Shown piece by piece: positions 1 to 13,941 of a DNA stretch of 64,000 nt. How positions within the stretch are numbered: the first letter of the stretch is position 1; the number at the start of each line of letters is the position of its first letter. The stretch lies in assembly GCA_029204225.1 (NCBI GenBank), contig CM055108.1:21711644-21775643 (forward strand), written 5' to 3'. Origin of the DNA: Diphasiastrum complanatum (lineage: Eukaryota; Streptophyta; Lycopodiopsida; Lycopodiales; Lycopodiaceae). Below the pieces are notes generated by a model, which saw only the letters and a program-made list of their open reading frames with translations, had not been told where the DNA came from and made no database searches. A program made the translations under genes and the position numbers.

Positions 1-208
1 CTATAGTCTTAAGTTGGATTATTTGATCATGTTTTAGTTATATGTGCCCAATCAGACGTGGTTCAAGAAACAAAATTATTACTAATGCAGGCAAGACTTG
101 AGTAGATCTGCAATCTGATGATGACAGAAATGCTTGTAAACAGCGCACAAATGTTCCGAAAAGACACTGAAGTCTGTTCAAGTTTCAGATTGCATACAAT
201 ACCTGCTA

Positions 209-1060
<852 letters not shown>

Positions 1061-2959
1061 CTATAACATATGAATTTGATACCAGCAAAGTTCTAACATA
1101 GCTGTCATTAAAATAGCAGCTTTATACGGAGAGACAGAACTGCCAGAATCATACTGACGATCTGCAACCTAGTTGTTGGAATCTGTTATTGATCAGAAAC
1201 TTGGAGAATCACTATGTGGAAAACAGCAAAGGATCAACTCTGCAACTTAAATTTCCCGGATACATCTAATTCTGCGTCTGAGCAGTCATAAGGTAGCCCA
1301 TGTTAAAAGCCCCATGACGCACTCATGCTTCTACACGATCCATGATCAGCCGAAGACTTCATTTCCAGATTACTTGTGATAAGAAGCTATCTGCAAAGAA
1401 AGCAAGTGCTGCATCTAATGGCACTTTACTACGGGTTCCATCAACAACAGATCAAAAAGTTCAATGATACAGTAGCGCCAGTGATCTATTGGGCGAGCTG
1501 TGACGGTATGAACCGCGGCATTTAACCTGGACTACCTTCATGACTGCTCAGACCAAAGCTCTCTGATTTCTTCTCAAGTGTGTCTTTTGCATAAATTCCA
1601 GCTACTACGACTTCTAAAGTTTCACTGTGGTTCAAGTTTCAAGCAGAATTCAAACATTTCGCATGACAAACTGTTCTTCATGCTCGCTTGCCATGTCTTC
1701 ATTTTCACATTGAATTATGAAGCAAATATCAATATCACCAGCGTAAGGAGACAAGGAGTTCCGTCAGCATTCTAATACCTGAGGAAACTAGTTTGGCCTT
1801 AAACTTCTTACAAATCCGATGCCTTTTTTAACCATTTATGCTGTGATTTGTACATGTTTGGGAGCTAACACATGAGGTGGAGATGCTGAACTTACTCTCT
1901 TTTTTATTATTATCTTGTATTAATGATTTACACAATAGATCAGAATAAAACTATCTCAGACGTAAAACAGCCGAAGGATTCTGTGCAGCATCTGAAAATT
2001 CTACTTTCATCCTATGCATCATGATGCATAATCTTATTAAATCATGGAAATTGAGCTGAATTAGAAGCTACTGAGCTGGTAGCTTTCCATATCCGATTTA
2101 AGAAGATATTCTAAATGTCTGCTTTTGAGCTCTTGTACTTGGTATAATCAAGCATTGTAGCTCAATTCCAAATTCACCTTGCATATACAAAAGAAATATG
2201 CACTTATTTAGTTTATATGCTGCATTTCTTCAATACACAATGTGCATAAGCTAGATATTAAATGTGAATGTGGTCAGGCTTGGTATCCTCAAATTGCAAT
2301 GCATATATAAGCTCTATTCTCAATGTAACTTTGAGGAGCTAAAGTTCATATCCTGTTCATACTTCATACCTTTTGAAAAAAAAAAAAGGTTAGAATTTTC
2401 TTACAATTTTAGTTTGAAAGCGAGACTTTAAACTTACAAATCATTTGAAACTGAAAAATCAAAGAAGACTTTCACTTGGAAAGGAGGGTGTGTCCTTCAA
2501 ATTCAGTGCCTTTATTTTTGGCTAAGAGAAACTACTAGATTGTCTTATAGACAAAATGTACAGCCTATGTAAATGAAGCATGTGCCTCCTATGAGATATT
2601 AATAAAATATTAACAATCTTCTATGCAATAGTACCAACAAGCGGGGGATGATTTTTGGCGAGCATTTCTCAGCAAGCAGTTCCAAGACAAAGGCGAGCAT
2701 CTTGAGCACCCGCTCGCCATTCATCCTAGTCTTTTCACTTTATATCTATGCAAGTATCATTTTATGCTTTGATGACATAATCAAGACTACAAAGGTAGCA
2801 ATTCTACTATGTTTGGATGTTATAGATTTTCATTTGAATGTTCACAAGTTGGCAAGCACATAATCTATCATTCAGGATTTTGTGTATGCTCATGCTCAGA
2901 GGCTTGAGACCATTACCACATTGCTTGAGACCATTACCTAGGCCTATTCTTCCACGGGG
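1061..2959. other. no gene seen
   Basis: AT-rich sequence with short open frames only. None has recognisable motifs or consistent splice signals. It may be intron or upstream sequence of the candidate gene to the left. Confidence 0.5.
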
Positions 2960-2984
2960 AAACAGCTTTTTAGGCTTTATTATA

Positions 2985-3480
2985 CTTTGTCTACAAGGTT
3001 AAATCCATCTAACTATTCTACATGGAAGGTCTTGTTAGAAAACTGACTTGATCATACAAGTAACCCAAGACAAGATTCTTATTGAAACAATAGCCAAACA
3101 CACAAAGTGATGGAAAGTCCAACTATGTCCCATTGCAAATGAGCTAGGGCGCCAGCGTACAAGCAAATAGCAAAAGACACAAAACTAATTTCTATAATTA
3201 CTACCTAGTATTGGGTAAACACCCAAGATGTATTTGTAAGTAGCAAAACCAAATCCTATTCTAGTTGCAGTGTGCCCACCTACATGCATGACTAAAAACA
3301 GATTATTATTAATAGTAATGGCCCCTATAATAGCATGCAAGCATGGCCCAATAATCCTAATTAATCATAAATTACAACATTAGGGGTACTAATCTAAACA
3401 TTAACTCTAACAGCTTCGAATGGAGTCATTGCTAATACTCCAAGACCTGTTTGCGATAAGGTGGAGGAGCCTCAAGGTGG
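2985..3480 (+). pseudogene. copia gag remnant split by a solo-LTR-like insert
   Basis: At about 3000-3030 the plus strand reads LNPSNYSTWKV, the N-terminal signature of copia Gag (UBN2-type: LN-x-NY-x-W-K). The continuation RMESLLILQDLF appears at about 3416-3455, after a 380-bp interruption. The two halves join as they do in the copia Gag copies at 7.2 kb and 30.9 kb, where the tryptophan motif is followed by RMES. The remnant is short, has no start codon and no downstream pol, and is non-functional. Confidence 0.6.
3033..3412. mobile_element. solo-LTR-like insertion in gag
   Basis: This 380-bp block begins TGTTAGA and ends TCTAACA, the short inverted termini typical of plant LTRs. It interrupts a gag remnant between Trp-Lys-Val and Arg-Met-Glu-Ser. 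The flanking pentamers (GGTCT left, GCTTC right) do not match well, so the target-site duplication is decayed or absent. No coding sequence is seen inside. Confidence 0.5.
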
Positions 3481-5093
3481 ACAAGAGTTGCAAAGGTACA
3501 AGAAGAAGACAAATCTTACATTGTGAGATGGCAAGCACTTCTCTAATATGAGGAATTGTTTTTGGCGAGCAATACTATGATAGATTGTACGATGGCAAGC
3601 ACTTCCTTAATATGAGAAATATTCCAATACTAGTATTTTTTGGTTTTAGGAATGAAGGTGTGGCAACAAATTGACGATTGAGTTTATAATCTCAAATACA
3701 TGAGCAAAGTACAGTTTGTTTTATGTTGCTTTTTTTTAGTTCAAGTTTATGAGCCAAATTGAATTGAATCAAGATTGTTTGATTCAAACAATTTTTATGA
3801 ATGAAGGTATTTTATACATTGCATGTGGGTCACTTCGAGAGCCTTTTCTTTTACCTGCCATCTCTTGCATGTGGGTCGCTTCGAGAGCCTTTTCTTTTAC
3901 CTACCATCTTTTATCTATGGCATAAAGCACACTAAAACCATTAATGACATTGGTTCATGTCATGGCCTGGGTCGTTGTTCCTTGTTAGCTGATTTTTTGA
4001 CACACAAAATCAGGCTAATGTTGGGATTCTTTTTCTCGTCATTTTGTAAAAGACTGGCAACTACGATGTTTGATGACATAAAATGACTTATAGATAGTAA
4101 TAGTAGCCTATCCAAGAAAAAGTATGCATTCAATTTTCTTTTACTAAAAAAACTATGTTGCTTTCAAGAAAGTGCTATCCTACGTCACCTCAGTCACAAG
4201 CCACCACACCATCAACATTGAACATATCAACCATGACCAACATGGAGCTTACCCAACATGCTCCCTAGAAAAGAAAAGTGTAAAATGAAAGAATTGGGCC
4301 TAAAGTATAAATGGTCACATATATAAGGGAAATTGACATGTGCAATGCATTGTGAGAAAATAATGTAGCACCTTCTTGTACTACTTCACCCTACATGTCA
4401 CAAACTGAAGGGAGGACAAAATGGCCTCCTTGGCCACTTGGTGAATGAGAAAAAATCTAGCTCATCATTGCAATCAAGAAGATCCCTATGTAGAACCTCT
4501 AGAAAGTTTGCATGGAAGCATTATGCATGATGAAGCATAAAAAGATGTCATCTCCGATGTTCTCATCGCTTCTAGGCTGTGCATTCTCATCTCTATTACT
4601 AACTTTTTTTTTCCATAAAGTAAATTTAGTTTCCTGATCACGGCTAGTTTGGGTATGAATTGCTCACTTACTTTTCACCACTTGATGATAAGTGTGTGGA
4701 GATGAATTGCATGTTGCTACTTATACTACTTATTGTCGGGAATTAGAATGAGATGGATGAATTCCTCATTGCATGAACCATGTCAATCAGATTCGACCTA
4801 TCATCAATAATTCGATTGTAGATATGCTGAATGCAAGCTTCAAAGTCACAAGGATTCAAACAATTGATTCCATGGACACACATAATCATTTAATTGTGGA
4901 AGTGTGGTATCAAGTCAAATCAGAAGCAGCACTGTGGACATACACTTTCAGTCATAAAAACAATTCAATCTACAAACTATCTATCTACAACATTGACTCA
5001 GACGAAAACAGAAAATAATGCAAAAGGCACGACATGATATGACAATACTTAGTGTATTGGAATGAGTTCGATTAATTCAAAAGTGTGTACATG
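3481..5093. repeat. non-coding stretch with two short tandem duplications
   Basis: No gene is seen. Two small direct duplications are visible. A ~65-bp unit around 3530-3640 contains GATGGCAAGCACTTC twice. A ~50-bp unit at about 3820-3911 contains GCATGTGGGTC and GAGAGCCTTTTCTTTTACCT twice. The apparent 87-residue open frame at 3823 is built from the second duplication and is not credible as a gene. Confidence 0.6.
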
Positions 5094-5138
5094 TCAAAAT
5101 GCAATCAGATCCACGATCTCTTTGATACAATACTTTGG

Positions 5139-5251
<113 letters not shown>

Positions 5252-5271
5252 AATCCAATGCCCCTTCATAA

Positions 5272-5755
5272 TCTAGATCCTTGAATGCCTTGATTGTCAA
5301 ATCCAAGATTGCACAAAAATCATTGTGTGCCTCCTGATTTAATCCTTTTGTAAATATGTCAGCTGCCATATACTATGTTCGACAAAACTTTAGACTTACC
5401 TCCTTGTTGAGAATTCTGCTCCTGATGTAGTGATAAATAAATTCAATGTGCTTGCTCCTAGGACAAAATCTAGGCTTGATCAATAATGCAATAGCACTTT
5501 CTTATCACACTAAATAATTGTTGGAGCAGATTGTCTGAGTCCAATGTCAGACAACAAGATTCTCAACTAGACTATCTCTTTGGTAGACTACGAAGCTTCA
5601 ATGTACTTTCATTCTGTTGAAGACATTGTAGTGGAGGTCTGCTTTTGAATATTCTAGGATATCGGACCATTATTGTGTAGGAAGACAAATCCAGAATTGG
5701 ATTTTCTTGTGGATCAATATCGCCTGCCTAATTCGCATCTGTAAATCCATGTAAT
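5272..5755 (-). pseudogene. copia RNase H remnant
   Basis: The minus strand carries the C-terminal part of a Ty1/copia polyprotein. DANxAGDIDPQENP matches the first RNase H aspartate region. Next comes a decayed SSTE-x-KYIEAS segment (catalytic Glu region), and finally MAADIFTKGLN, the conserved last block of copia RNase H. Several stops and frameshifts break it, and RT is absent. It ends against the (GA)n tract. It is a dead fragment of an element not otherwise represented nearby. Confidence 0.75.
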
Positions 5756-5759
5756 GTAT

Positions 5760-6100
5760 GGATGTCGGATGGTATGCCCCTAGTCACTTATTCCTAGGAA
5801 TTACAAAATTCTACCAAACTAATCTGCATGCTCATTGGGTTGGGCTTATACACATTGTAAGCCAGTGCCCTTGCATTGTACTCATGTGGGGCCCACTTGG
5901 TAAGCTTAGCCAACAGTACTTTAGTGGAAAGACCCACTAAGTGTCCAACAGTATACCCCACCTAAATAGGTGTATGTATACATTGATGAGCTATCAACTA
6001 TCTATACATGGTACTTGTACAATTAAAAGAATGCTTAATTGATGCATTTACAAGATAGATTAAGGGACTAAATTTTATTAGGCTAGATGTTAGGGTTAGG
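5760..6100. other. no gene seen
   Basis: An AT-rich gap between a copia RNase H remnant and the LTR of element A. Nothing identifiable is present. Confidence 0.5.
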
Positions 6101-6501
6101 GTATGATAAGTTCAGAGGTGCCCTAATATGCTCAGATCCGAGCTTGAAATGTATAAATGATGGGATCTCCATCCAAACATGAAGAAAAATCAAGTTTTTT
6201 TCCCATCTATCAACATTGTCTTTGGGTGGCGAGTTATAGCTATTGGATGTGAGTGATTTTATGCATTAATTACTTGCTTTGGAAGGTACTGAAGTTGATT
6301 ACAGGTTTGAGAAGCTTGATGCACTTTACTTTAGTGTATTTGATCAAATCTATGTGCCTATTGTGGAGTTAAATGCCAAATTAGCTAGTTTTGGTAACTA
6401 GTCTTGATTCTAGCTCATAGTTTGGATCTAGATCTTTGGTTTGTGCATCCTCCATCACTTTTAGAATTGATTGGGATTGAATTTGCTGTAAAATTTTGTC
6501 A
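6088..6501 (+). repeat. 5' LTR (3' part) of copia element A
   Basis: The right border is firm: it ends GTCA at 6501, directly against the primer-binding site TGGTATCAGAGCC. The left border is a guess at a TGTTAGGG at 6088, because no second LTR of this element remains in the window to compare. The sequence has diverged from the 682-bp LTR of the young copia element, although the coding parts are clearly related. Confidence 0.5.
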
Positions 6502-6514
6502 TGGTATCAGAGCC
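6502..6514 (+). promoter_or_regulatory. primer-binding site of element A
   Basis: TGGTATCAGAGCC is complementary to the 3' end of plant initiator Met-tRNA, the usual copia primer. It sits immediately after an LTR-type CA end and 719 bp upstream of the gag ATG at 7233. Confidence 0.85.
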
Positions 6515-7232
6515 TAAACAAAAGTGAGCTTTAGATTTGATTTTCTCAAGCTTAGATCCTAGATTTGAGTAGTATTGGCTTTGTCCTTGCTACTAGTTGC
6601 TAATCTAGTGATTGTACCTCAAAATTTGGTCTCATTCGAGTGAGAATAGATCAAAGGGAACTTTTTTTGCTGATTTATAGCTGCAGGAACCGAGATTGAG
6701 CCATTTCCATTCAACCAAACCAAATTAGAAAGTTCTTATGAGTTGAATCTTGAAGTACATGTCTCCTAGTAGAGATTTTCATAAGTATTTGGATGTCAGC
6801 ACTCTTTAGGAATTTGGATCAGCCATTTGAGAGCTTAATTAGGTCGTTCTTAGGCTTCTTAAGGTCCTAAAATACACCCTTTAGGTTCAGATCAAATGTT
6901 TTGATGTTTTCTTCATCAAGAATTTCAAATTCAACTTGAATTTAGAAGGATTTATTTGTGAGGCATTTGCGTGCTATAAAGTGCTTTTGGTTCATTATAG
7001 GTGGATTCACCTTTCTTGTGAAGCTGAGATCAAGGAGGAGACTAGTTTTGATCAAATCTATAGTAAATTGAGCTAGGTTTGGAGCTAGTTTGGATCTCAA
7101 GATCATCTTAGATCTTGTTGAGAAATTAGAGAGAGATTCATCTCAAGTCCCAAAGAGAGTGGGATAGCTAGTTGTGATCAGATCTTGTACAATCTATCTT
7201 GTTTCATTGAATCTATCTCCCTATCATTGAAG

Positions 7233-8192
7233 ATGGCATCCATAAGTGCCTATCTTTTGGATTCGAGTGATAGATTGAACTCTTCAAATTATTAAATTTG
7301 GAAGTTAAGAATGGGATCCATCCTTATCAAGATTTGATGGATATTGTGAATGGAGAGGAAGATGAGCCAATCCATCCACAAGAAGCAACTAAATACAAGA
7401 GAAGGTGCAAGATTGCACTCCATTATTCATTTTGGGACGGTCGCCTTCGGAACTGAAACTCACTGAGCATGGGTGATATCCTGTATCAGTTGGGTTTTTT
7501 CTCAAAGGGGAAAGACTAGGATCCTCTTCAGAGATTGGCAACAAGTTGGATCGACCCGTAATCCTAGCAGATGAGAAGCAAAGTGTTGGAAAGGCTTTTT
7601 GTCCGGAGAACTCTACTCTAAGTCCGATCGGCTGATTTTAAAATTAATGTTGCAAATGATTTTCTCAAGGAAGTAGGAGAATGTATCTCAGTCCAAGAGG
7701 CTTGGGAGACTCTTCAAAAGATCTATGAATCCAAGAATACCTCAAGATTACTTTCCCTTAAGAACCAAGTTCTTCAATGCTTCCAAGGGAAGAGTGAGAG
7801 TGGACATCAATTTGTTTTGAGAGTAAAAGATTTGAACAAAGAGATTTCTTATGTTGGTGAACCTATTAAAGAGAGTGAGCTTGTGCAAATAGTTTCTTAT
7901 GTAGTGATTTTACTAACCTTGTCCAAAGCTATGCCATCATGGGAAACTTGCCTACACTTGAAGACCTTCAAAGTGTGTTGATGGCCGAGGAGAGTAGGAA
8001 GGCTCATATCAAATCAAGGATGGAGAGGCTCTCCATCAATGATGGTAATGACAAAGCCTTATTTTTCAAGAGCAAAGTCAAAGCAAAGAGCAAGGAGGAG
8101 CATTCAAAAAGGAGCAAGCAAAGGATGGAGATCAATAAGGATCTACATCATCATCATTCCAAATCCAACCCAAGAAGGACAAATCTAAGATC
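7233..8192 (+). pseudogene. copia element A gag, 5' part
   Basis: It starts ATG GCA TCC ATA AGT, matching the Gag start of the young copia element at 30930 (MASI-x-AYLLD). A TAA follows within SNY-*-IWK, and the frame is repeatedly lost. A 215-bp foreign segment interrupts it at 7426-7640. The UBN2-like Gag block resumes (CISVQEAWETLQK, then IMGNLPTLEDLQ and MAEESRKAHIKSRMERLS). At 8192 the sequence is broken in a Lys/Ser-rich linker by insertion of element B. The CCHC knuckle continues at 13942. Gag would normally form the virus-like particle; this copy cannot. Confidence 0.85.
7426..7640 (+). repeat. 215-bp segment shared with the non-coding LTR element
   Basis: From TTCATTTTGGGA to CTGATTTTA this segment matches 53153-53368, the internal region of the 50857-54926 element, with roughly 90% identity and the same orientation. 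It lies inside the gag of element A. About 12 bases of gag that are present in the related copy at 31120 are missing at the insertion point. ATTA occurs on both sides, but there are no terminal inverted repeats and no poly-A tail. Confidence 0.85.
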
Positions 8193-9065
8193 TGATGAAA
8201 ATCCAGCAAATTCACACGTGTGGGGAACCACAAGAAATTGTGTGAATGATCTTTACATGCTTTGTGGTGGCACACAGATCGCCTGTAGAGCAATCCTGCA
8301 ATCTACCAACAGATCTATGGCTAGAGCACAATGTAGAATGCTACATATCAAAGCTACATTAATTCCTCACAAAAAGGGAAAGTACACAAGCAAGATTATG
8401 TATGAAGAAGACACAAAATATGAGCTAGAGAGAGAGAGAGAGAGAGAGAGCAACTACAAGCAAAATAGAATGAGATCCATATTTGACATTATGACATTAC
8501 CAATGCTTGATTCTTCATTAGAAATGAGTGAGAATGACATGTACATATATAGGAGAGCCAAAATTCGTGATACTCCTTGCATTCAATGCATATTCTACAC
8601 CTATTCAAGTGCAAACTACTATAATCTTGACACTAATTGCTTGCATGCACAGATTGCACCTAGCTTCTACCTACTTTCTCCAAATGGCAATTTCTCAACT
8701 AGCCATGTACAAAACTACATGCATGTGTCCATTAGAGTGTTTGCATGCCTTGCATGTCACAATGGAAAATTAGGACATAATGCATTTATTATAGCTCGAG
8801 TTTCTACTAGGTCATATTTGATCAATTCCATGTGAAATTCTACATGCACGTCAAACTAGACATTGTCAATCATCATTGCATGTCATACTAGACCAACTAG
8901 ACTTTATGCATGTCATTGGAATTTGATCTACCTAACCCAAACTCGCCCTACTCTACAAGGATATGTGCTCAATTCACATACCTTGGATATGTACAAAGTA
9001 TTTACATGGGTAGGACCCCCAAACATCAACAAACATAAGATAGAGATGTTTTACAATTTTTAACA
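8193..9065 (-). repeat. 3' LTR of element B
   Basis: 873 bp, TGATGAAAATCC...TTTTTAACA on the plus strand. It matches 12993-13941 along its whole length with a few percent divergence. It contains a short (AG)12 tract at 8427-8450, where the partner LTR has a much longer tract. A 298-residue open frame starting at 7939 runs from the host gag into this LTR; it is an accidental fusion. Confidence 0.92.
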
Positions 9066-9076
9066 CCTCCTTAAAA
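9066..9076 (-). promoter_or_regulatory. polypurine tract of element B
   Basis: The minus strand reads TTTTAAGGAGG directly before the LTR terminus TGTTAAAAATTG. This is the expected plus-strand priming site next to a 3' LTR. Confidence 0.75.
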
Positions 9077-11875
9077 TATATCTATCTGATGTTCATGAAG
9101 ATCCTTGTGTGTGTGGACTCTTTGCTTTGAATTTGAAGTGAATATGAACAAAGAATCCATCATAGCAGCACGCTTACCAAATCCACGATAAGATCTCTTT
9201 GATAGAAATCTTTTCCAAATGCCTTTGAAAATTTTTCCACCAATTTGCCACTATGTTGATATGCCTTCTCCATGCTTGATCCTGATCCTAGGTTTGCAAA
9301 GTTCCTTTGCATGAAGAGGGCTGCATAAGAATCTGAAAAATCCGAGGCTTCCATGCCTCATCATGATCACAAGGATCATATAGATCAAGATTATACCATG
9401 AGCAATATTCAAGATTAAGCATGCTAGCTTTATTATTCCAAACATTATGAACTCTATCCAAAAAGGATCTAATCTTGAAACCATACTCTAACTTGATCAA
9501 ATTGAGGCTAAATACTTTCTTGAGGGTGTAAGTGTCCTTAGTGGATGCTTCACTTAACCTCACAAGAAGTTTACAACATGCCTCTTGAAATGAAGGAACA
9601 TATTTTTCAATATGTTTGAGCTTGTTCTTATTCTTGCTCTTACTCAATTTAAGAGCATACAAATGATGGTGAAATATCTTGCCTTCTAGATATAATCAAG
9701 TCACCAATGACAAGAATTAATTCCAAACTAAAGACTTTATTCAAAACTAGAATAGTCTTACTTGATCTTTGAGATTAACAAATCTCAACTAAGCAAGATA
9801 CAACATCAACCAAAGAAAGAGAACCATAGGTGAGTAGAATAGAATGAATACCACCTTCACTTATCCTTTCTTTTCCATGAAATAAGAACCACAAGGACTC
9901 GGCCTTGCACAACGATCTTCTTGGACATGCATGTTGAGGATTCTCCTCCTCAAACCTTGACCCCATCATAAGTTGGCTTTTCTCAATAGAATGAACTTTT
10001 GATGCAATAAGAGACTTTGTGCTCTCGGCCCCTTCTAAGATAGAAAATAGATCTTCATGAAAATCAATAACATCTCCATGCTCAAACACTTTCAAGATGC
10101 AGAGCTTAAAGGCTATGTAGCCTTCCTTGGTGGATAAGCGTCCAACCATGATCCATAGACTTGGATCTCCATCCTTCTTTCCTTCCAAGAAAACACATGC
10201 AAGGCAATAACCTTCAAGAACACTAAGGTACACAACCTTAGGCTTATAGTTGAACAAGACTCCATATAGTGCAATCCTTCCAATAGCTTCATAACTCCAA
10301 AAAGCTTTTCATAATGGAAAATACACATGCACCATGAAACTTGAAGAGACAAGACATAGCCATTGGTTACTTGTAAAACCATCAATAAGAGTAGAAAAGC
10401 AAGAAGCAACTTCCTTGCCTATGGATGAAGAAAGGTCAACATCCAAATGTTCCAACTCCAGAGGATGTTTTGTCTTGGTAAAAGACATCAAATATGGATT
10501 CATATGTGATTTTGCCATAGAATAAGCCACTCTTGGCTTGATCTCCTTGACTATTGAAGACATAGATCTGAATTTGGAAACATACAACCTCCTATGCCAT
10601 ACTTCCTCCTTGGAAACACAAGTCATCAATGAAAAACCACAAGTACTTGCACTTTCATGCACATCTAGCTTGAAAATGCCTCCATATCTCGATCCACTTG
10701 CTAGGATCTCATCACCTTTCTTTATAAAACAAGTATTGACATTGAAATCCACTTCAAAACCATCATCAAATAGCTTTCCAATACTAATCACATTCTTTGT
10801 GAGATTAGGAGCATAAAGTACATTGGAAAGTGATAAACTCATAGAAGATGCAAGATTCAAGGAACAAATTCCAATTCCTTCAAAATTGAGCATGCATCTC
10901 CAATAGCTGTATATATTGAATCTTTAAGTTTTTGAAAAGGTTCTAGAGAAACAAAAGAACTTTTATTGCAACTCATGTGTGATGATGCACCACTATCAAT
11001 ATACCAAGATACATCATTAAAGGGTAAACAAGAGAAACTAGTCATCATGAGATATGCCTCTCCACAGTTTGCATGTAAATCTTCTATGGTAAAATTGGCT
11101 TGATCTTCTTGAGTCTTCTTCTTGAAGATAGAAGAATGAGTTGAATCATCTTCTACTCCTCCTTGGTCTTTGTCCTTTGATTTGTCCTTGGTGAAGGCTT
11201 GAGAAAAAAATTGCTCCTCCCTCTTGACTTGATCTTGGCAAAGTGATCTTTGCCACAACCACCATCCTTCCTTGAAAGTGTGTTGATCTTCGACAGCTTG
11301 TTCTTTTGCCTGCATTCTTCAGCAATAAAAATATCATGTAGAGCCTCCATAGATGGTAGCTCCTCCATGATAGCATAAGTTTGTACAAAATTTGCATACT
11401 CGTTTCTAAGTCCATTAAGGACTACTTGAACAAGTTAACTATTCTCTAGAGTATCACCTATGCATGCTATCTCTCAATGAAAATCTCTAACTCTCATTAC
11501 AAAACTTGAAGCACTTTCATCAACTCTTTGGAAACTAGAAAAGATCTTATCTCTAAGAGTAAAAAATCTTGATGTGATCTTGGCTTCATGAATGGACTTA
11601 AGGATATTCCAAGCCTTCTTGGCAAAGTTGCATGAACTTATTTCTCTCAACATCTCATCAGAGATGTTCAACTTGATGATATGAAGAGCAATCCTTGCTC
11701 TCGTCTTGAATCTCTGAGCCTCATCATAAGCTTCAGACTCAACTTCAATTCCTAATACTATGTCCATTACACCATAAAGAATCAACAAAGACTCTATCCT
11801 ATCCTTCCAAACTGTATAGTTGGAGGTATCTAGTCTCTCACTAGTTTCAAAGAGAAAATCTCCTACAGATGTCAT
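9077..11875 (-). pseudogene. element B internal coding remnant: gag, protease, partial integrase
   Basis: Gag starts at 11875 (MTSVGDFLFETSERLDTSNY, UBN2-like Gag fold) and is frame-broken near 11470. Protease motif WYIDSGASSHMS lies at about 10980-11015. The pre-integrase zinc region EVWHRRL follows, and an integrase start DVDLSSSIGKEVASCF-TLIDGFTSNQW at about 10380-10460. The sequence then jumps to the C-terminal integrase segment KPKVVYLSVLEG and its GYIAFKL end. The second aspartate and the glutamate of the DD35E triad are missing. RT and RNase H are absent. Sequence from 9077 to about 9770 is not recognisable. Confidence 0.8.
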
Positions 11876-12979
11876 GTATGTGAAGACTTCTTGTAAATGG
11901 ACAAGAATATGTTGCTACACTTCTTTCTATAGGAATTGAGTGTGTTGCTTCTTTTTTACTATAGGAACCAAAACAATTGGGTGTACTACCAAATCCTATG
12001 CAAAAACTTGCAACTGAATTTGAAATAGGTCTCAAATATTCCACCAAAACAAGACAAACTCGATCAACCTCTCAACTTGAATTGGAGTATAGACAAATTT
12101 TGGTTCTTTCTTCTTTTGGCACATGTGGAATGCTTAATGACAACACTATTGACTCAAATACACTCAAATTGTATGAAACAATGTGCTACATGACTCAAAA
12201 TTTTGTCTAGATCTCAAGTTTGTTGAATTGGTATACACAAAAAATGGATTTGAATATGTTGCTTCTCTTTTACAATAGGGACCAAAAACAGTTGGGTATT
12301 CTACCAAATCTTATGCAAAATCTTGCAACAGTTATGTGAGTCCTTGCTCACAACAGAAAATCAATCACTTTGAATTTGGATCTAACCTCTATCTTCTGAT
12401 GAAGCACTTACAGTTCTGATGTCAAATTTTATCACAAGTTTCAAATGAATGAGAAACACTTTAGAAACACACAATCAACTCAAACACAACCCTTTGTGTG
12501 AAATGATGTGACTATGACAACGAAATTTTGACTTATCCAATTCTATCTCAGATTGATTACAAAAAACTGTGAATGAAGAATCATGCATGCAATATAATCA
12601 ATCCAAAAAGTGTCCACTCGGGTTTTGGGTCTCTCCCTACCCTCCTTTAAGATCTTATAACTCCTACTAGGATTATCAAAATGAATTGAAACCGATTGCA
12701 ATTGAAAGAGGGTTCTTCTACTTTCCAATAAGCTATAATGTCAGTATCTTTGGATCTAGCACCAAGGAAATAGAGTCAAATGTAGTGTTCTGATTTTCAC
12801 ACGTGTGAAATGTCAAAATTCCGTACATCCTCTGTTCTAGACTGAAAATATCAGTTCTAACCTCATTCATCAAAAAACTGTTCAAGAATAGATAGCAAAA
12901 AAGTGCTAAATACTTCCTAGCTTGAATTGTCACAGAATTCTTCATACATATGATGTTAATAGCATTCAAAACATGGTAT
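11876..12979 (-). other. element B untranslated leader
   Basis: About 1.1 kb between the primer-binding site and the gag start, with no credible coding sequence. It contains an imperfect direct duplication (around 11945-12015 and 12254-12330; each has TGTTGCTTCT followed by CCAAATC and ATGCAAAA). Long leaders carrying packaging signals are common in plant copia elements; that role here is inference. Confidence 0.6.
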
Positions 12980-12992
12980 GGCTCTGATACCA
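12980..12992 (-). promoter_or_regulatory. primer-binding site of element B
   Basis: The minus strand reads TGGTATCAGAGCC, directly abutting the inner end of the right LTR (CATTA here, CATCA in the partner LTR). It matches initiator Met-tRNA and fixes the minus orientation of the element. Confidence 0.9.

Positions 12993-13941
<949 letters not shown>

Noticed and set aside
1578-1775. 65-residue plus-strand open frame
   Set aside because: No motif, no supporting context, and length expected by chance in AT-rich DNA.
7939-8835. 298-residue open frame
   Set aside because: It begins in the gag of element A and runs into the LTR of nested element B; the target duplication at 8188 shows the fusion is accidental.
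9160-9662. Possible RNase H of element B on the minus strand
   Set aside because: No Asp/Glu motifs or KHIE-type segment could be found; the sequence is left as unrecognised internal region.
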